This document shows, one piece after another, positions 46,094 to 57,774 of a stretch of DNA of 64,000 nt. Made by a program: the position numbers and the translations under genes. Numbering within the stretch: position 1 is the first letter of the stretch; every line of letters starts with the position of its first letter. This DNA is from Cordilura impudica. Lineage: Eukaryota > Arthropoda > Insecta > Diptera > Scathophagidae. The notes below the pieces were generated by a model, which saw only the letters and a program-made list of their open reading frames with translations, searched no databases and was not told the origin of the DNA. Location of the stretch: assembly GCA_963682025.1 (NCBI GenBank), contig OY821518.1, positions 150,952,997 to 151,016,996 of the forward strand. The letters are read 5' to 3'.

Positions 46094-47721
46094 CACATAT
46101 GATCATACTAATAGATACACACCTTATCGATTTATTTGAAAATGGTAATTATTCCCAGAATCCGTCTCTTAAATATGGGGATTTAATTTTTTTAAAAAGC
46201 GTTTGACGTTTCAATAAAATTAAATGAAATATACGGCAACCACGTTTAATTCTAATAATTTGCTGATTGAATTATTTATGAACTGCTTGAAATTGTTGAT
46301 CATAAAAATAGATACATTTGATTTTATTGTCATTTTACATTATAAAAAATTAAAACATTTCAAATATTTTGTGGTTTTTATATAAAGCGGTAAGAATTTA
46401 ATAATTTAAATGGAAACATTTTGTATTGAAAAACAATTTTTTTAGGAAAATGGGAAGAAATAAGCATTGTAGCGATGAAGAAAGAAATATAGTCAAAACT
46501 ATGAAAAAACAAGGAAGAAGTTTGCGAGAAATATCCAAAGGCTTAGGGAGGTCATTGCATTTTGTACACAATGCATTAAAGAAAAAGAAAACAACAGAAA
46601 ATCGAGGTAGAAAATACAAAACTAGCCCAGAAACCAATCGACGAATTATTATAACGGCAAAAAAGACCCTTTTAAGTCTTCAAAGGCAATTTCAGCAGAA
46701 CTTGGAACCATAATCAGTGCTCCAACTGATCGTCGTCGTCTTCAGGAAGCAAACTTACCTGGACGAATTGCCAGAAAGGTTGCCCTCATGTGAAATAAAA
46801 ACATAAGGATGAGAATATATTTTTGTAAAGAACACTTACTGTGGACAGGAGCAGAGGGTCAACAAAAATGGAGAAATATATTATGGAGCGACGAAAGCAA
46901 GATTAATTTATTTGGAAATGACTGCCAAAGAAATGTTCGTCGCCCTAAAGGTAAGGAATTTCATGTCAAATTTACAAAAAAGACGGTTAAACATGGCGGA
47001 GGAAATATTATGGTGTGGGAATGCTTCTCCTGGTATGGAGTAGGCCCAATATACCGTATTCAAGATACTACTATATTACAAAATGTAATGCTTCCATATG
47101 CTAGAGAAGATATGCCACTGATTTGGTTATTTCAGCAGGATAATGACCCAAAACACAGCTCCAAGCTAGTCAAAAATTGGTTCACGGACAACAAAGTTAA
47201 TGTTTTGAGCTGGCCAAGTCAATCTCCCGACTTGAACCCAATTGAAAACTTTAGGAGTGAGTTCAAAAACAAGTTGTCAACTCAAGTTTTTAAAAATAAG
47301 GATGATTTATGGGAGCAAGTTAAAAAAAATTGATACAAGATCCCACCAGAAACTTGCCAGAAACTAATAAATAGTATGCCTAAAAGAGTGCAGAAAGTTC
47401 TACAAAACAAAGGCGGATATACGGGATACTAGTCCAATTTTAATATTCATAAATAATTTTAAAGATAAAATTTATTTTTTTTTTTTTTATAAATTTTTCC
47501 TAAATGTACCTATTATTTTGAGCAACAAATGAACTGATATTAGAAAACAAAATATCTTAATTTTTTTCTTTATGTGTTCTTTAAGTAAAATATTTTGTTT
47601 TTTTAATTATTTTACTGCTTATAAAAATTAACTGAATTGTTTAATTCTTGTATGAAAATATCGCGTTTTTCTTATTTATATCAAATATCCGTAGGTGTAT
47701 CTATTATTATGATCATATGTG
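46094..47721 (+). mobile_element. Tc1-like DD34E transposon
   Basis: TIRs CACATATGATCATACTAATA and a partner ending TATTATGATCATATGTG, flanked by TA at 46092-46093 and 47722-47723. 1628 bp with one transposase remnant. Confidence 0.9.
46450..47432 (+). pseudogene. Tc1-type transposase pseudogene (DD34E)
   Basis: MGRNKHCSDEERNIVKTMKK and GRSLREISKGLGRSLHFVHN form the N-terminal helix-turn-helix. A frame break at about 46700 and a stop at about 46793 follow. Catalytic part: KWRNILWSDESKINLFGND (first D), KHGGGNIMVWECFSWYGVG, LIWLFQQDNDPKHSSKLV (second D), SPDLNPIENFRSEF (E, exactly 34 residues later). A TGG-to-TGA change at 47331-47333 precedes the final PPETCQKLINSMPKRVQKVL, ending TAG 47430-47432. 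All three catalytic residues survive. Confidence 0.9.
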
Positions 47722-48065
47722 TAAGCTTTTGTCGGCCATAGGATGAACGCTATTGAAACCGGTGAAATTCGGTCTATGTTCAGACGTAGTCCCCATCCAA
47801 ACGACCCCTATGAAATCGACTTAAATTGCCATAAGATCCAAATAATCATATACTTAGATCTCGGTCAAATTGGGTTTGTGTGTGTTTATTACATCCATTT
47901 ATCAGTTTTCCAAAAATAAAGCCTATATGGCAATTCTTTGTCATAGCCCCCATATGAAGCTGCTTCCCGATTTTCACTCAAATCTATCAATATGCAAAAA
48001 TGTTGCACAGTTTTTTTTTCTCAAATTTGGTTTGTATATATTTTTTCCAAAATATATGTATGTGA

Positions 48066-48732
48066 CTTTATGAATTCAAATAATGAATAAAGCAGAAAAA
48101 TAACCGTTAAACGTTTTATTGGAAAAAATTAAAAACTGAATATTATTTTTTTTTTTAATTTTCATTAGTTGGATTTAAAAATGTTTTGTCTGTTTTGTAT
48201 GGATTATAAAAATAAAGTTTAATATCAAAATAAAAGTTTTTTCAATTTGCACATTTTTTCATCAATTATTTATTTGATTTGATTTAGGATCTTTATTTAA
48301 AAAATAATAAAGAATAATCAGTATTTTCCTACGAGGCTGTGAAAAACATGCTGCAGAAAAAACATTAATAGACATGGTATTGACCACAACAACGTACAAC
48401 AGCTTAGCTAAGTTGCAATAACATGCTAAGACGGTATGTTTGAGTTGGCATGACATGGCATAACACCTTGTTTGAGTTGACATGACATAGCAATGCATGA
48501 AATTTTTGAGAATGACATTTTTGCAGAAAATGTTGAATTGTGCAGTAGTTTATCTTCTTAAATACATTTACGCTGATCCCTGACTCATTGACTGACTGAC
48601 TGATTCTGTAACGCTGAAATAATACACACACATAGTACTCCATACAAAGCTATGCGAAATACACAAACAAAATTTAATCTTTCTCATTTTATACAAACCC
48701 ACACACAATTTTCTCTCTTCTTTGTTACCGAC
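48066..48732. other. Non-coding DNA with Helitron 5'-end-like fragment at 48556-48625
   Basis: TCTTAAATACATTTACGCTG followed by ATCCCTGACTCATTGACTGA and GATTCTGTAACGCTG matches the first 75 bp of the Helitron at 51097, so this is probably an old Helitron left end. Nothing else is recognised here. Confidence 0.5.
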
Positions 48733-49316
48733 CAGTGCTGCTAATAAAATCTTCTGAAAATCGACAATTTTGGAAACTAAATCGCCAAAATCGTCATTTT
48801 TAAAACATGAAATTTTCAAGAAAATTTTACCGCTTATAGAACTCGAAAAAATAAAATTTATTTATATCATCCATATTACGAATATTATTACAGCATTGGT
48901 TATTTCTATATATAAAAATGTATTAGTGATGAAATTTCAACGAAAAAAATTTAACACAGCAATCAACTAAATAATTTTATTGACATGTATCTATAGCTGA
49001 AACATATAATATAGGTTTAAAGTATCGCCGTAATTAAAACTTAAATCTTAAATGGAGATGCTATTCAACGTATTTCCGTTTTGAAACGACTTGACCCAGA
49101 ATTAAATCTATACATATTTTGTAATTTACATATACACTGAACTAAAACTATCAATTTTCTATAAACAACCCATTAATTGTTAACCCTTGAAATCGTAATT
49201 TTTATACTACTGAAAATTTTAAATCTTCAATCATCATTTTAACAAATTTATCAAATCATTTTAACAAATTGAAAAATCGTCGAAATTACAATAAGTTGCC
49301 AAAATTGGCAGCACTG
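48733..49316. mobile_element. hAT-type MITE
   Basis: 584 bp with CAGTGCTGCTAA at the left and TTGGCAGCACTG at the right, matching a common hAT terminus. Flanking octamers TTACCGAC (48725-48732) and CTATCGAC (49317-49324) agree at 6 of 8 positions, fitting a mutated 8-bp hAT duplication. No transposase. Confidence 0.65.
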
Positions 49317-49562
49317 CTATCGACATATGCAGATTTCGTGTTACATATGGAATAATTTGAACGCAAAAAATGCATAAAAAAAACTAATATCTATTCAAAT
49401 TCTTCTTTAAATTCCCTTTGTTGGTCAATAAAAAAATTCTGCTAAAAAGTAATGAATGAAATTTTAAGTTTGTAGCTCTCTTTTTTCAGTTTACATGTAT
49501 GATGAAACAATAAATATTTTTTTCTCTTTTGTGTAGGTGTATTGGTGTTTGCACTTCTTTAA

Positions 49563-50179
49563 GGGGTGGTAGGTTATAAAACCTTTTTCTGAATGCACAA
49601 CAAATCAGAGCAAAACTTAAGAAGATACAGCGTTTCCAGCGACCGGCCTCATACGGTATATAGTGTATAAATCAGTTTTTAAAAAACTTTAAACCGATTT
49701 TCTCGCAAATAAATGTTCGAAGTCCGTGAACATCATAACTCAAAATCTACTTGACCGATTTTTAGACACTATATCTAAATTTTAGACACTATATCTACAC
49801 ATAAATCATCAGGTAACCACGAAAATTTTTTTTCCCGAAATTGTATAGCAAAAACGTTTTTCACTTCAAAATTGCTGCAAAAAAAAATTGTAAAAACTCT
49901 TCGTCACTACCTCAGGAAACATGTCACCTTTGAAACGCATTTCGATTTTTAAATTTCACATCATCCGGTAACGAGTTATGATGTTCACCGCAAAACAACA
50001 ACGCCTCCGGAGATTCCCTGTCACGGACTTATTTATTAAAATTTTTAATTGAAAATTTTTTTCAAAGATTCTTCAAATGTTATACTATAACGTATATATA
50101 ATAATCCAACGCTATTCATATCTTCAAAAAAGAATTATGAAAATACGACTTTTTTTTAACTTTTAAAACCTTACCCCCC
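49563..50179. mobile_element. TTAA-flanked MITE (piggyBac-type duplication)
   Basis: 617 bp between TTAA at 49559-49562 and TTAA at 50180-50183. Inverted ends GGGGTGGTAGGTTATAAAA and TTTTAAAACCTTACCCCCC. Interior non-coding. The duplication fits piggyBac-class mobilisation; TIR identity to a specific family is unknown. Confidence 0.65.
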
Positions 50180-50241
50180 TTAAGAAACTTTTAGGAACCT
50201 TGCTCTAAAGCGTTTTTTTCTATGCTATTCTATTTTTTTTA

Positions 50242-50862
50242 CAGTAAAATGGAGTTCGGTTATAACGAACTCGGCGAGACCGGCCAAATTATAACCGTAG
50301 TATTTGTTTGTTTTGTTCGAAAGGTTTAAAAATTTTTTTTAGTTAAATAAGTTTATTTATTTTGATGCATTTTAAAAAGTTATAAATCATAAATTAAATT
50401 ATTAAAAAGATACATATTAATAGTTTGCCTTAATAAGACTACAATTACCGAGTTTCTATCAAAATAAAATATTTTTTTAAAATCATATAATATTAAAAAC
50501 TCCTTATGTATAGAAGCAGAAAGTACAAAGCAACGGTTGGCTATTGGCAAACTTTTTCGAAAATATACATAAAAGGAACTTTTACAAAACTTCATTTGAA
50601 AATCGAAGTTTTTGTTTTGTATTAAAATTAAATTAAATTAAATTAAAATTATTTTTTTTTAAATATATATATAATATAGGAAAATTCTGAAATGGAAAAA
50701 AAAAAATTGTTTGTTAAAGTCAAAAGTTTGATATAACCACTGTTCGCTATAAGACAAGCAATTTGTATGAAAAATGTGATCAAATCTCTTGGGACCGAAG
50801 AAATTCTTCGCTATAAACAAAAATTTATTACAACCAGGGTTCGTTATAAGCGAACTCCATTG
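50242..50862. mobile_element. TA-flanked MITE, pogo/Tc1-mariner type
   Basis: 621 bp between TA at 50240-50241 and 50863-50864. Ends CAGTAAAATGGAGTTCGGTT and ATAAGCGAACTCCATTG, with nested GTTATAACGAAC / GTTCGTTATAAG motifs inside each end. No coding capacity. CAGT...TA termini with ACTCCAT-GTTATAACGAA arms are seen in pogo-related MITEs. Confidence 0.7.
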
Positions 50863-51096
50863 TATTAAATTTTAATAATTTTGGGAATCTCCAATCTCCT
50901 CACTTTACCCGGCCTTCCCACGTTCAAGTCAAATTGATCACACATACAATAGTCATAAAATTGTTAAGCAACTGTCCCATTGAAAAATTGAAAGAGAGAA
51001 TTGAAACGTATGATTGTTTAGTAAAAAAGAGTAAAAAAAGTATGAGTGCATTACAACCTGAAAGCCAAAAATTTAACGTGTGAAGGCCGGGTAATA

Positions 51097-51707
51097 TCTA
51101 AAATATATTTACGCTTATCCCTGACTCATTGACTGAGAGACTGACTGATTCTGTAACGCTGACCAAAATGATACGGTTCTAATTCCTAGGATTGATCTCG
51201 CCCCAACCGACACATTACCTTTCATATTAAAACGCCGCCAGTTTCCAGTAATTCCTGCATACGCAATTACCATAAACAAGGCTCAAGGCCAGTCATTTGA
51301 TTACGTTGGCATTAATTTGGAGACCGCGGTATTTTCACACGGCCAACTGTATGTGGCTTTGCACATTCAAAAGTTGCAAGCCAAGTTAAGATACGTATTC
51401 CATTGAACCCACAGCAAGGAAAACTATTAAATGACCAACGATTTTTCACACGAAATATAGTTTTTCAAGAGATTCTAAATTGTAAAACTTTTTTGCCAAA
51501 TATTTCTTATCTGTTTTGATACTTATGTATACAATTTCTACAAACACAATCTTTTTTCATATGTACATATGAAACAATATAATTTTCAATTTACTACTAT
51601 ATTAAAAGAAATTTAATTTATTATAAAATTTTCGTGTATTTAAATTTAAACTGTTTATTTAATTCATAATTTTTAAACGGGCGCCTAGGCGCCACACAAT
51701 CAACTAG
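51097..51707 (+). mobile_element. Helitron, internally deleted, with intact 3' terminus
   Basis: Begins TCTAAAATATATTTACGC after an A (5' TC rule) and ends CTAG at 51704-51707 followed by T (insertion between A and T). A perfect 14-bp palindrome GGCGCCTAGGCGCC (51680-51693) lies 10 nt before the CTAG, matching the canonical Helitron 3' hairpin. Only about 80 bp of left end and the last part of the helicase gene remain. Confidence 0.85.
51176..51518 (+). pseudogene. Helitron Rep/helicase, C-terminal fragment
   Basis: [20 protein letters not shown] and [20 protein letters not shown] are helicase motifs V-VI region of Pif1-family Helitron helicases. A frame break at about 51375 leads to a TGA at 51404 in one frame; the other continues [20 protein letters not shown] to a stop near 51518. 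The conserved Arg of the usual ALSRV motif is replaced (ALHIQ). Rep domain and helicase motifs I-IV are absent. Confidence 0.85.
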
Positions 51708-51937
51708 TTATATATATCTTTACATATTAATTGAACATGTATTTTTACAAATAAATCTTATTTTCGATCTCTATAATTCAAATAATTTCCTAACCTAATA
51801 TGAATAAAAAAAATAGTACTGCCTCAAATATATTTCTCATTGGTTTTAAATATTTAGTTAAAATATCTAATATATTAATTAAGCTAACAACGTAGCGGGT
51901 ATACCGCTAGTAATTCATATAATTAAAGGACATAATT
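51708..51937. other. Unassigned AT-rich DNA
   Basis: Simple AT-rich sequence; no gene recognised. Confidence 0.3.
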
Positions 51938-52010
51938 AACAAGTAAGAGTGTTTAATTCAGCTGTGCCGAATTTTTTGATACCCTCCACCTGAGTCTTAA
52001 ACTCTATTTT
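51938..52010 (-). mobile_element. DINE-1/Helentron-like family I, 3' end fragment
   Basis: AACAAGTAAGAGTGTTTAAT, a degenerate hairpin TTCAGCTGTGCCGAA, then ATACCCTCCACCTGAG: the reverse complement of the 3' end at 20050-20105. Confidence 0.55.
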
Positions 52011-52224
52011 ACACCCACTTTTAAACTTCTGCCGATACTGAAACATTAATTCAGAATACCAAAATTCAAATGATTCTAAATATTATTATTAAAAATAAGC
52101 TAATTTTAAAATATTTTTATCTGAATTATTTTTTATTTTTATCTGCATTACATTGAATACAAAAAAAAAAAATACATAATAATAACAGGGTAAGAAACTA
52201 AATACAGAAATTTAAACTTTTAAT

Positions 52225-52526
52225 ATATAATTTTTCATTTTTAATTAAGTTTTAATTTTTAAGTTTTAATTATTAATTTTTCATTTTTCGTTTTTCATAT
52301 TTCATTATTAATTTTTCATCTTTCATTACTCATTCTTTAATCTTAATTTTTCATTTTCCATTTTCATTTTTAAGTTTAAATTTTTCATTTTTCAATGTTC
52401 ATTTTCCATTTTTCATTTTCCATTTTTCATACTTCATTTTCCATTTTTATTTTTCATATTTCAATTTTAATTTTGTATTTTTAAATTTTCATTATTCATT
52501 TTCCACTTTCCATTTTTAATTTTTCA

Positions 52527-52557
<31 letters not shown>

Positions 52558-53391
52558 TTCATTTTTCCTTTTTCATTTTCCATTTTTCATTTTTCAATTT
52601 TCATTTTTCAGTTTTCATATTTCATTTTCCATTTTTAATTTTCCATTTTCCGTTTTTCATTTTTCAATTTTCATTTTCCATTTTTCATTTTTCAATTTTC
52701 ATTCTCCATTCTTCATTTTTAAATTTTCCATTTTCCATTTTTCAATTTTCATTTTCCATTTTCCGTTTTTCATTTTCCACTTTTCGTTTTTCAATTTTCA
52801 TTTTTCAATTTTCCTTTTCCATTCTTCATTTTTAAATTTTCCATTTTCCATTTTTCAATTTTCATAATCCATTTTCATTTTACATTTTTCAATTTTCATT
52901 TTCCATTTTTCATTTTTCATTTTTCAATTTTCATTTTCCATTCTTCATTTTTAAATTTTCCACTTCCATTTTTCAATTTTCATTTTCCATTTTCCGTTTT
53001 TCATTTTCCATTTTCATTTTCCATTTTTCAATTTTCCTTTTCCATTCTTCATTTTTAAATTTTCCATTTTCCATTTTTTAATTTTCATTTTCCATTTTTC
53101 AATTTTCATTTCACATTTTTCAATGTTCATTTTCCATTTTTCATTTTTCAATTTTCATTTTCAATTCTTCATTTTTAAATTTTCCATTTTTCAATTTTCA
53201 TTTTCCATTTTCTGTTTTTCATTTTTCAATTTTCATTTTCCATTTTTCAATTTTCATTTTCCATTTTTCAATTTTCCTTTTCCATTCTTCATTTTTCAAT
53301 TTTCATTTTCCATTATTCAATTTTCGTTTTACATTTTTCAATTTTCATTTTCCATTTTCCATTTTTGATTTTTCATATTCCATTTTCATTT
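52225..53391. repeat. Degenerate T-rich satellite, array 1
   Basis: More than 1.1 kb of imperfect repeats built from TTTTCATTTTCCATTTTTCA and TTTTCAATTTTCATT modules. It reads as alternating Phe/His/Asn/Pro in some frames (for example 53123-53368), which is a by-product of the repeat. The array stops exactly where a DINE-like copy begins at 53392 and similar sequence resumes at 56797. Confidence 0.9.
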
Positions 53392-53735
53392 TTATACCCT
53401 ATACCACTATGTGGTTTGGGTATAATGACTTTGTGCTGCTGTTTGTAACAACCAAAAATATTTGACCTACACCCATCTTTAATTATACCGATCGAATCAG
53501 AATCACTATCTGATTCGATTTAACGATGTCCGTCCGTCCGTCCGTCCGTCTGTGTGTCCATGTAAAGCTTGTAATCAAACTGCAGGTCGCAAATATGGTG
53601 AGAATCGGTCCATGTTCAGACCTAGCCCCCATACAAATGACCCCTATGAAATCAACATATATTGCCATAAGATCCAAGTTATCATACAAATCTTAGTCAA
53701 ATTGGGTTTGTATGTATATATTACATCCATTAATC
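53392..53735 (+). mobile_element. DINE-like family II, 5' part
   Basis: ATACCCTATACCACTATGTG, TAACAACCAAAAATATTTGA, GTCCGTCCGTCCGTCCGTCT, CAAACTGCAGGTCGCAAATA and CAAATTGGGTTTGTATG match 14342-14760. A short internal deletion follows the CGCAAATATGG block. Truncated at about 53735. Confidence 0.75.
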
Positions 53736-53741
53736 AGTAGA

Positions 53742-54440
53742 CTAATAATCTCTTACATTTGGAAGGTTATGGTATGTCATGTAAAAAAGTAGTCCAATAT
53801 ATTTTCGTAATTCAAATATATCGAAATGAAAAGCTTGAGGAGGCTTTCCAGCATATCTTATTGTTTCGTCAACTATATGTTGTTTCAAAGTCTCAGGAAA
53901 CAAAAAGCTCCAAACTTGATATGGTGTTTCCAAATTCATTATGTTTTGTGGTAAACTACTGTCACCTCTAAATCTAACTTGCTGGTCACTAAACTGCAAG
54001 TTACCTTTCTTCCATATTACTTTCTCGAATTCAGAAGGCTTACAATTTATTTCCACATTTCGAAATTCTGAGGGAAATTCATTCCATGTATTTGTGAGTC
54101 TGGTAGATGGAATATTACCAAATGAAGTAGTTAGCTCAGAATCATTTCAAATTTCCCTGATCAGTATCATCATTGATCATGTTAAGATAGAAATCCTGAA
54201 CGGATGTAATGAGGTCAATTCCATTCTGATTCATATCATCTTCAGCAGTAATCATCTCTAAAAAGCCTGCCCTTTGATGGTTATCCCCCATCCCTTTGCA
54301 CTCCTCCCCATTTAAATCGTCGCTTTCGTCATCAATGTCATCGACACTATCATCACCCACATCTTCGCTATTACAAAGTAATTCACAGACGTCATCAACA
54401 GTCATCATAACTCTTCCAACTCGAATGAATTACGCCATGG
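53742..54440 (-). pseudogene. piggyBac-type transposase, N-terminal part
   Basis: Acidic leader (MMTVDDVCELLCNSEDVGDD, DSVDDIDDESDD), frame break at about 54145, then CKPSEFEKVIWKKGNLQFSD, LETPYQVWSFLFPETLKQHI, VDETIRYAGK and FELRKYIGLLFYMTYHNLP, the start of the DDE_Tnp_1_7 domain of piggyBac transposases. It stops before the first catalytic Asp. A stop lies near the original start (MA-stop-FIRVGRV). Confidence 0.8.
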
Positions 54441-54995
54441 TTAACAATTTATCAAATGGTCGTTTGCTTATAATGGATTTAATTAAAAATTGTAATTAAA
54501 ACAATAGACGTTCATGAAAATTTATTCCTAAGCTCCAAACAAGTGAACTTTCTATTGCAAAGAACAAAATATATATGAAAATGTACTAAAGTGTAGCACA
54601 AAAAGTTATGTTTAACGGAAATGAAAAGCATGCAGGGAATGCACACTGTATCTTTAAAGATACAACCAACTAAAGTGACGCAGTGAGGTGCAATATGATC
54701 GAAATTTCTTCAAAACACTTAAAATCACTAAGGGACATGTTTTGAAAGCAGCTAGTATTTTTTCCTAATCAAAATTATTTACCTGTTCCTAGAAGTTACA
54801 CTGTTAAAAATCGTGTTTTTCAGAAAAAAAAATTTTTTTGACTTAGTATATAATTTTTTTAAAAAGTGTGAAAGATATATTTTTTTAGAAGACCTAAATA
54901 ATATAGAATAGATTTAGAAAAAATTAAACCAAAACTATAGCCGTAGGAAGTTTTTGAATGGTTGTATCTTTAAAGATACACGGTGCATTTAAGGG
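53742..54995 (-). mobile_element. piggyBac-like element, 3'-truncated
   Basis: The 5' end (minus strand) is TTAA at 54996-54999 followed by CCCTTAAATGCACCGTG, a CCC-starting piggyBac-type end, with a GTATCTTTAAAGATAC palindrome just inside (repeated at about 54648). The coding remnant spans 53742-54440. The right half of the gene and the other TIR are missing. Confidence 0.6.
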
Positions 54996-54999
54996 TTAA

Positions 55000-56154
55000 A
55001 TATAAAAACTAATTAATCCATAGGGACCTTTTCACTAATCGATGTACTAAAAGTTATTACATCTTAATAAAATGTAAACTACTGCTCGTATCGCATCAAA
55101 ACCAGCTTTAATCGATTCCGATTTTTTAAACTTTTTTCTTGGAATACATGTACGGTTTGGGTATTTAACCTATATAACACTAGGGAGCTGTGAGAGTTTG
55201 AAAATCAAAAAAGTTCATATAGAAGTAACTTTTTTAAACATTTTTTAGAAATTAAAGTACATACAGCAAATAACATTAAAATATAAACAAAAATGGGGTT
55301 TTCCTTAAGCACGTTTCTAATATTTCTTTAACAAAATATTTCTAGCAATTTTCAAGAAATTCAGACTCAACATAGTCACTTTTTTTATCGAAAATAATAC
55401 TGTTGAAGTTGGAATGACTCATATGAGTGTTTGTATTTATGTATGGGTATTACAAATAATAATATCATTTGATGGTAAACTTGTTTGTTGCCATTCCCCT
55501 TTTTTTCTATTTTTTGGTATCAAGGACGTACACATCAATAAATCTTAAAGTCCTGTCTAAACAAAAATGTTGGTTTATTCCTTTAAAAACAAAAAAAATC
55601 TTTTGATCTCACAATCAATTTTTGTTTTTATTTTTTTCCCTGATGTTTTGTGTGAAATCCCCTTTTTGGCAAAAAAAAAAAAAAAAATTAAATACAAATC
55701 TACACAACGTTTTTAAATTTCTTAATGTATGTTATTTTTGCAGCTTTTAAAATTTAAAACTTAAAGAAAATTTGGCCCACATATGCTCACACGAAAATAT
55801 TTTGTTGTTACATTTATTTTTCTTTCCTTTTTTTGTTGTACGTTTAACAGTATTTCAAGCATGTTGGAAATTCTCTTTGCGATTTTAACCCCTTATTTTG
55901 AGAAGAACGCTTATGTTAAATTGTGTTGATTTATTATGATTGTTAAAATCATGAAATTTTCTTATATGGAATATGTGTTTTTTGGTAGGAAAAATTAATT
56001 TAAAAAAATTTAATCTATATGAACGGTACAATTTTGGTACAATTTTTTTTTTTTTTTGAATCTCTGGCTGATTTCAATTACATGATTTTTCGCACATCAC
56101 TAGATTTGAATGCCATAGGACCACACTGGTTTGAATATGTGTTTATAGAAGATC
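55000..56154. other. Unassigned AT-rich DNA
   Basis: No coding frame; poly(A) at about 55670-55687 and poly(T) at about 56042-56058. No repeat family recognised. Confidence 0.3.
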
Positions 56155-56797
56155 ATAATCTTATTATCTGACTTTATACTGATGTTTGTAACTACCAAAA
56201 ATATTTGACCGCTCGACTCAGAATCTCTTTCTGAGCGATGTCCGTCCATCCGTCTGCGTGTCCATGGACATCTAGTAATCAAGACATCTAGCAAATATGG
56301 AAATATTTCGATGAAATTTAATATATAAGCTTCTATCGGTAATAGATAGAAAGCTGTTGAAATTGGTGAAAATCAGTGCATGTTCAGACCTAGTTCCCAT
56401 ACAAATGACGCCTATGAGATCGACTTAAATGATCCCTATTGGACAACTCTTAGTATAGGCCCCATATAGAGCTGTTTCCCGATCTTCACTTAAATCTATC
56501 AAAAAACAAAAATATTGCACTGATTCTTCTCAAATTTTGTTTGTATATATTTTTAGAAAATACGAGAGACTTTACCAAACATGGTCAGGATCGATCCATT
56601 TTTGGGCCTATCCCCATATAGATATAGCATCCGATATGAACTTTTTCATGTCTGCAGCAAAAAAATTAATAAAATGCCACTCAAATTTGGCTTATGCTTA
56701 TTTTCTATATCAAATTAGTTGGACCGAAGAGATAGGGTCTCTAAACCATGGTATAGGGTATCGTATAGTCGGTCTAGACCGACTATAATTTCTTACT
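56155..56797 (+). mobile_element. DINE-like family II, fuller copy
   Basis: TAACTACCAAAAATATTTGA, GATGTCCGTCCATCCGTCTG, ATATATAAGCTTCTATCGG, CCCATACAAATGACGCCTAT, CTGTTTCCCGATCTTCAC, AGATAGGGTCTCTAAACCAT and the 3' end GTCTAGACCGACTATAATTT CTTACTT. It gives the order of blocks used to recognise the other copies. The left end is approximate; the right end abuts the satellite. Confidence 0.7.
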
Positions 56798-57213
56798 TCA
56801 TTTTCGTTTTCCATTTTTCATTTTCAATTTTCCATTTTTAATTTTTCAATTTTCATTTTCGATTTTTCATTTTCCATTTTTCAATTTTCATTTTCCATTT
56901 CCCATTTTTCATTTTCCATTTTGCGTTTTCCATTTTTAATTTTTCGATTTTCATTTTCCATTTTTCATATTCCATTTTTCATTTTTCATTTTGCGTTTTC
57001 CATTTTTAATTTTTCAATTTTCATTTTCCATTTTTCAATTTCATTTTCCATTTTGCATTTTCCACTCTCCACTTTTCGTTTTCTATTTTCATTTTTCATT
57101 TTTCTTTTTTCATTTTCTATTTTATATTTTCCATTTTCCCTTTTTCATTTTCCATTTTTCATTCTCCATTTTCCATTTTCTTTTTCCATTTTTCGTTTTC
57201 ATTTTTCTTTCAT
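56798..57213. repeat. Degenerate T-rich satellite, array 2
   Basis: Same CATTTTCCATTTTTCAATTT modules as array 1, resuming immediately after the DINE-like copy, plus TTTTGCGTTTTCCATTTTTA variants repeated at about 56920 and 56990. Confidence 0.9.
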
Positions 57214-57534
57214 ATTGGCGATTTTTTTTATTATAACGTGATAACGATTAAAAAATATGTGGCAATACTACTAACATGAGCTATGTTATTGTGTTCTTGG
57301 TATTGTTAACATATATGCACAATTTTTTTGTGGCATTTTGTTTTGTTGTACAATTTTTATGTTCAACCAATAAACTGTTACAACAAACACATGGGTTTTA
57401 AGTTTTTTTTTAGAGGTATCTATATATTTTTGCTCGTATCTAACCGCAATGATGCCCGATTTAGCACATTTTCAATACCAACCTGCTGGGAGTTATGGCA
57501 AATGATGTTATTGTAACCTTATCCAGTTAGATGG
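57214..57534. other. Unassigned non-coding DNA
   Basis: No gene or repeat recognised. Confidence 0.3.
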
Positions 57535-57706
57535 CTTTTTTGGTGAATGAGCGTGATTTCAACAGACAGACGGACATCGTTATATCGACACGAGCTGTGA
57601 TAAGGATCAAGAATATATATACTTTATGGGGTCGGAAATTAGTTTTTCGACGCGTTACAAACGGAATGACAAACCTGCCACTGACGTGTGGAGGGTATAA
57701 AAATAA
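57535..57706 (-). mobile_element. DINE-1/Helentron-like family I, 5' part
   Basis: GAATGAGCGTGATTTCAACA, GACAGACGGACATCG, AAGGATCAAGAATATATATA, TGGGGTCGG, then CAAACGGAATGACAAACCTG and GTGTGGAGGGTATAAAAAT. Reverse orientation, head-to-head with the next copy 70 bp away. Confidence 0.65.
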
Positions 57707-57774
57707 CAAATAACAAATCTTAATTCAGTTTGTTATATAAATATGCTCTGATAACTCTCTTTTTATAGCCTCTA

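Larger units (their letters stand above)
46010..48065 (+). mobile_element. DINE-like family II copy, split by a Tc1 element
   Basis: Left: TGTCCGTCTGTGTGTTCATG, CAAACTACAGGTCGCAAATA, GAAATTTGGTA. Right, after 47721: AAGCTTTTGTCGGCCATAGG, CCCCTATGAAATCGACTTAA, CAAATTGGGTTTGTGTG. The blocks align with 14480-14760 and 56235-56590. Removing the Tc1 element plus one TA restores the expected sequence. Confidence 0.7.

Noticed and set aside
48262..48819. Three overlapping minus-strand frames of 78-83 codons
   Set aside because: Low-complexity Cys/Tyr/Ser composition, no domain, overlapping Helitron-like and hAT MITE ends.
53123..53368. 81-codon Phe/His-rich frame (and similar frames at 56921-57241)
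   Set aside because: It is a by-product of the T-rich satellite; all frames of the repeat read as F/H/S/N/P without stops.
54296..54499. Ser/Thr-rich plus-strand frame
   Set aside because: Antisense of the acidic leader of the piggyBac transposase.
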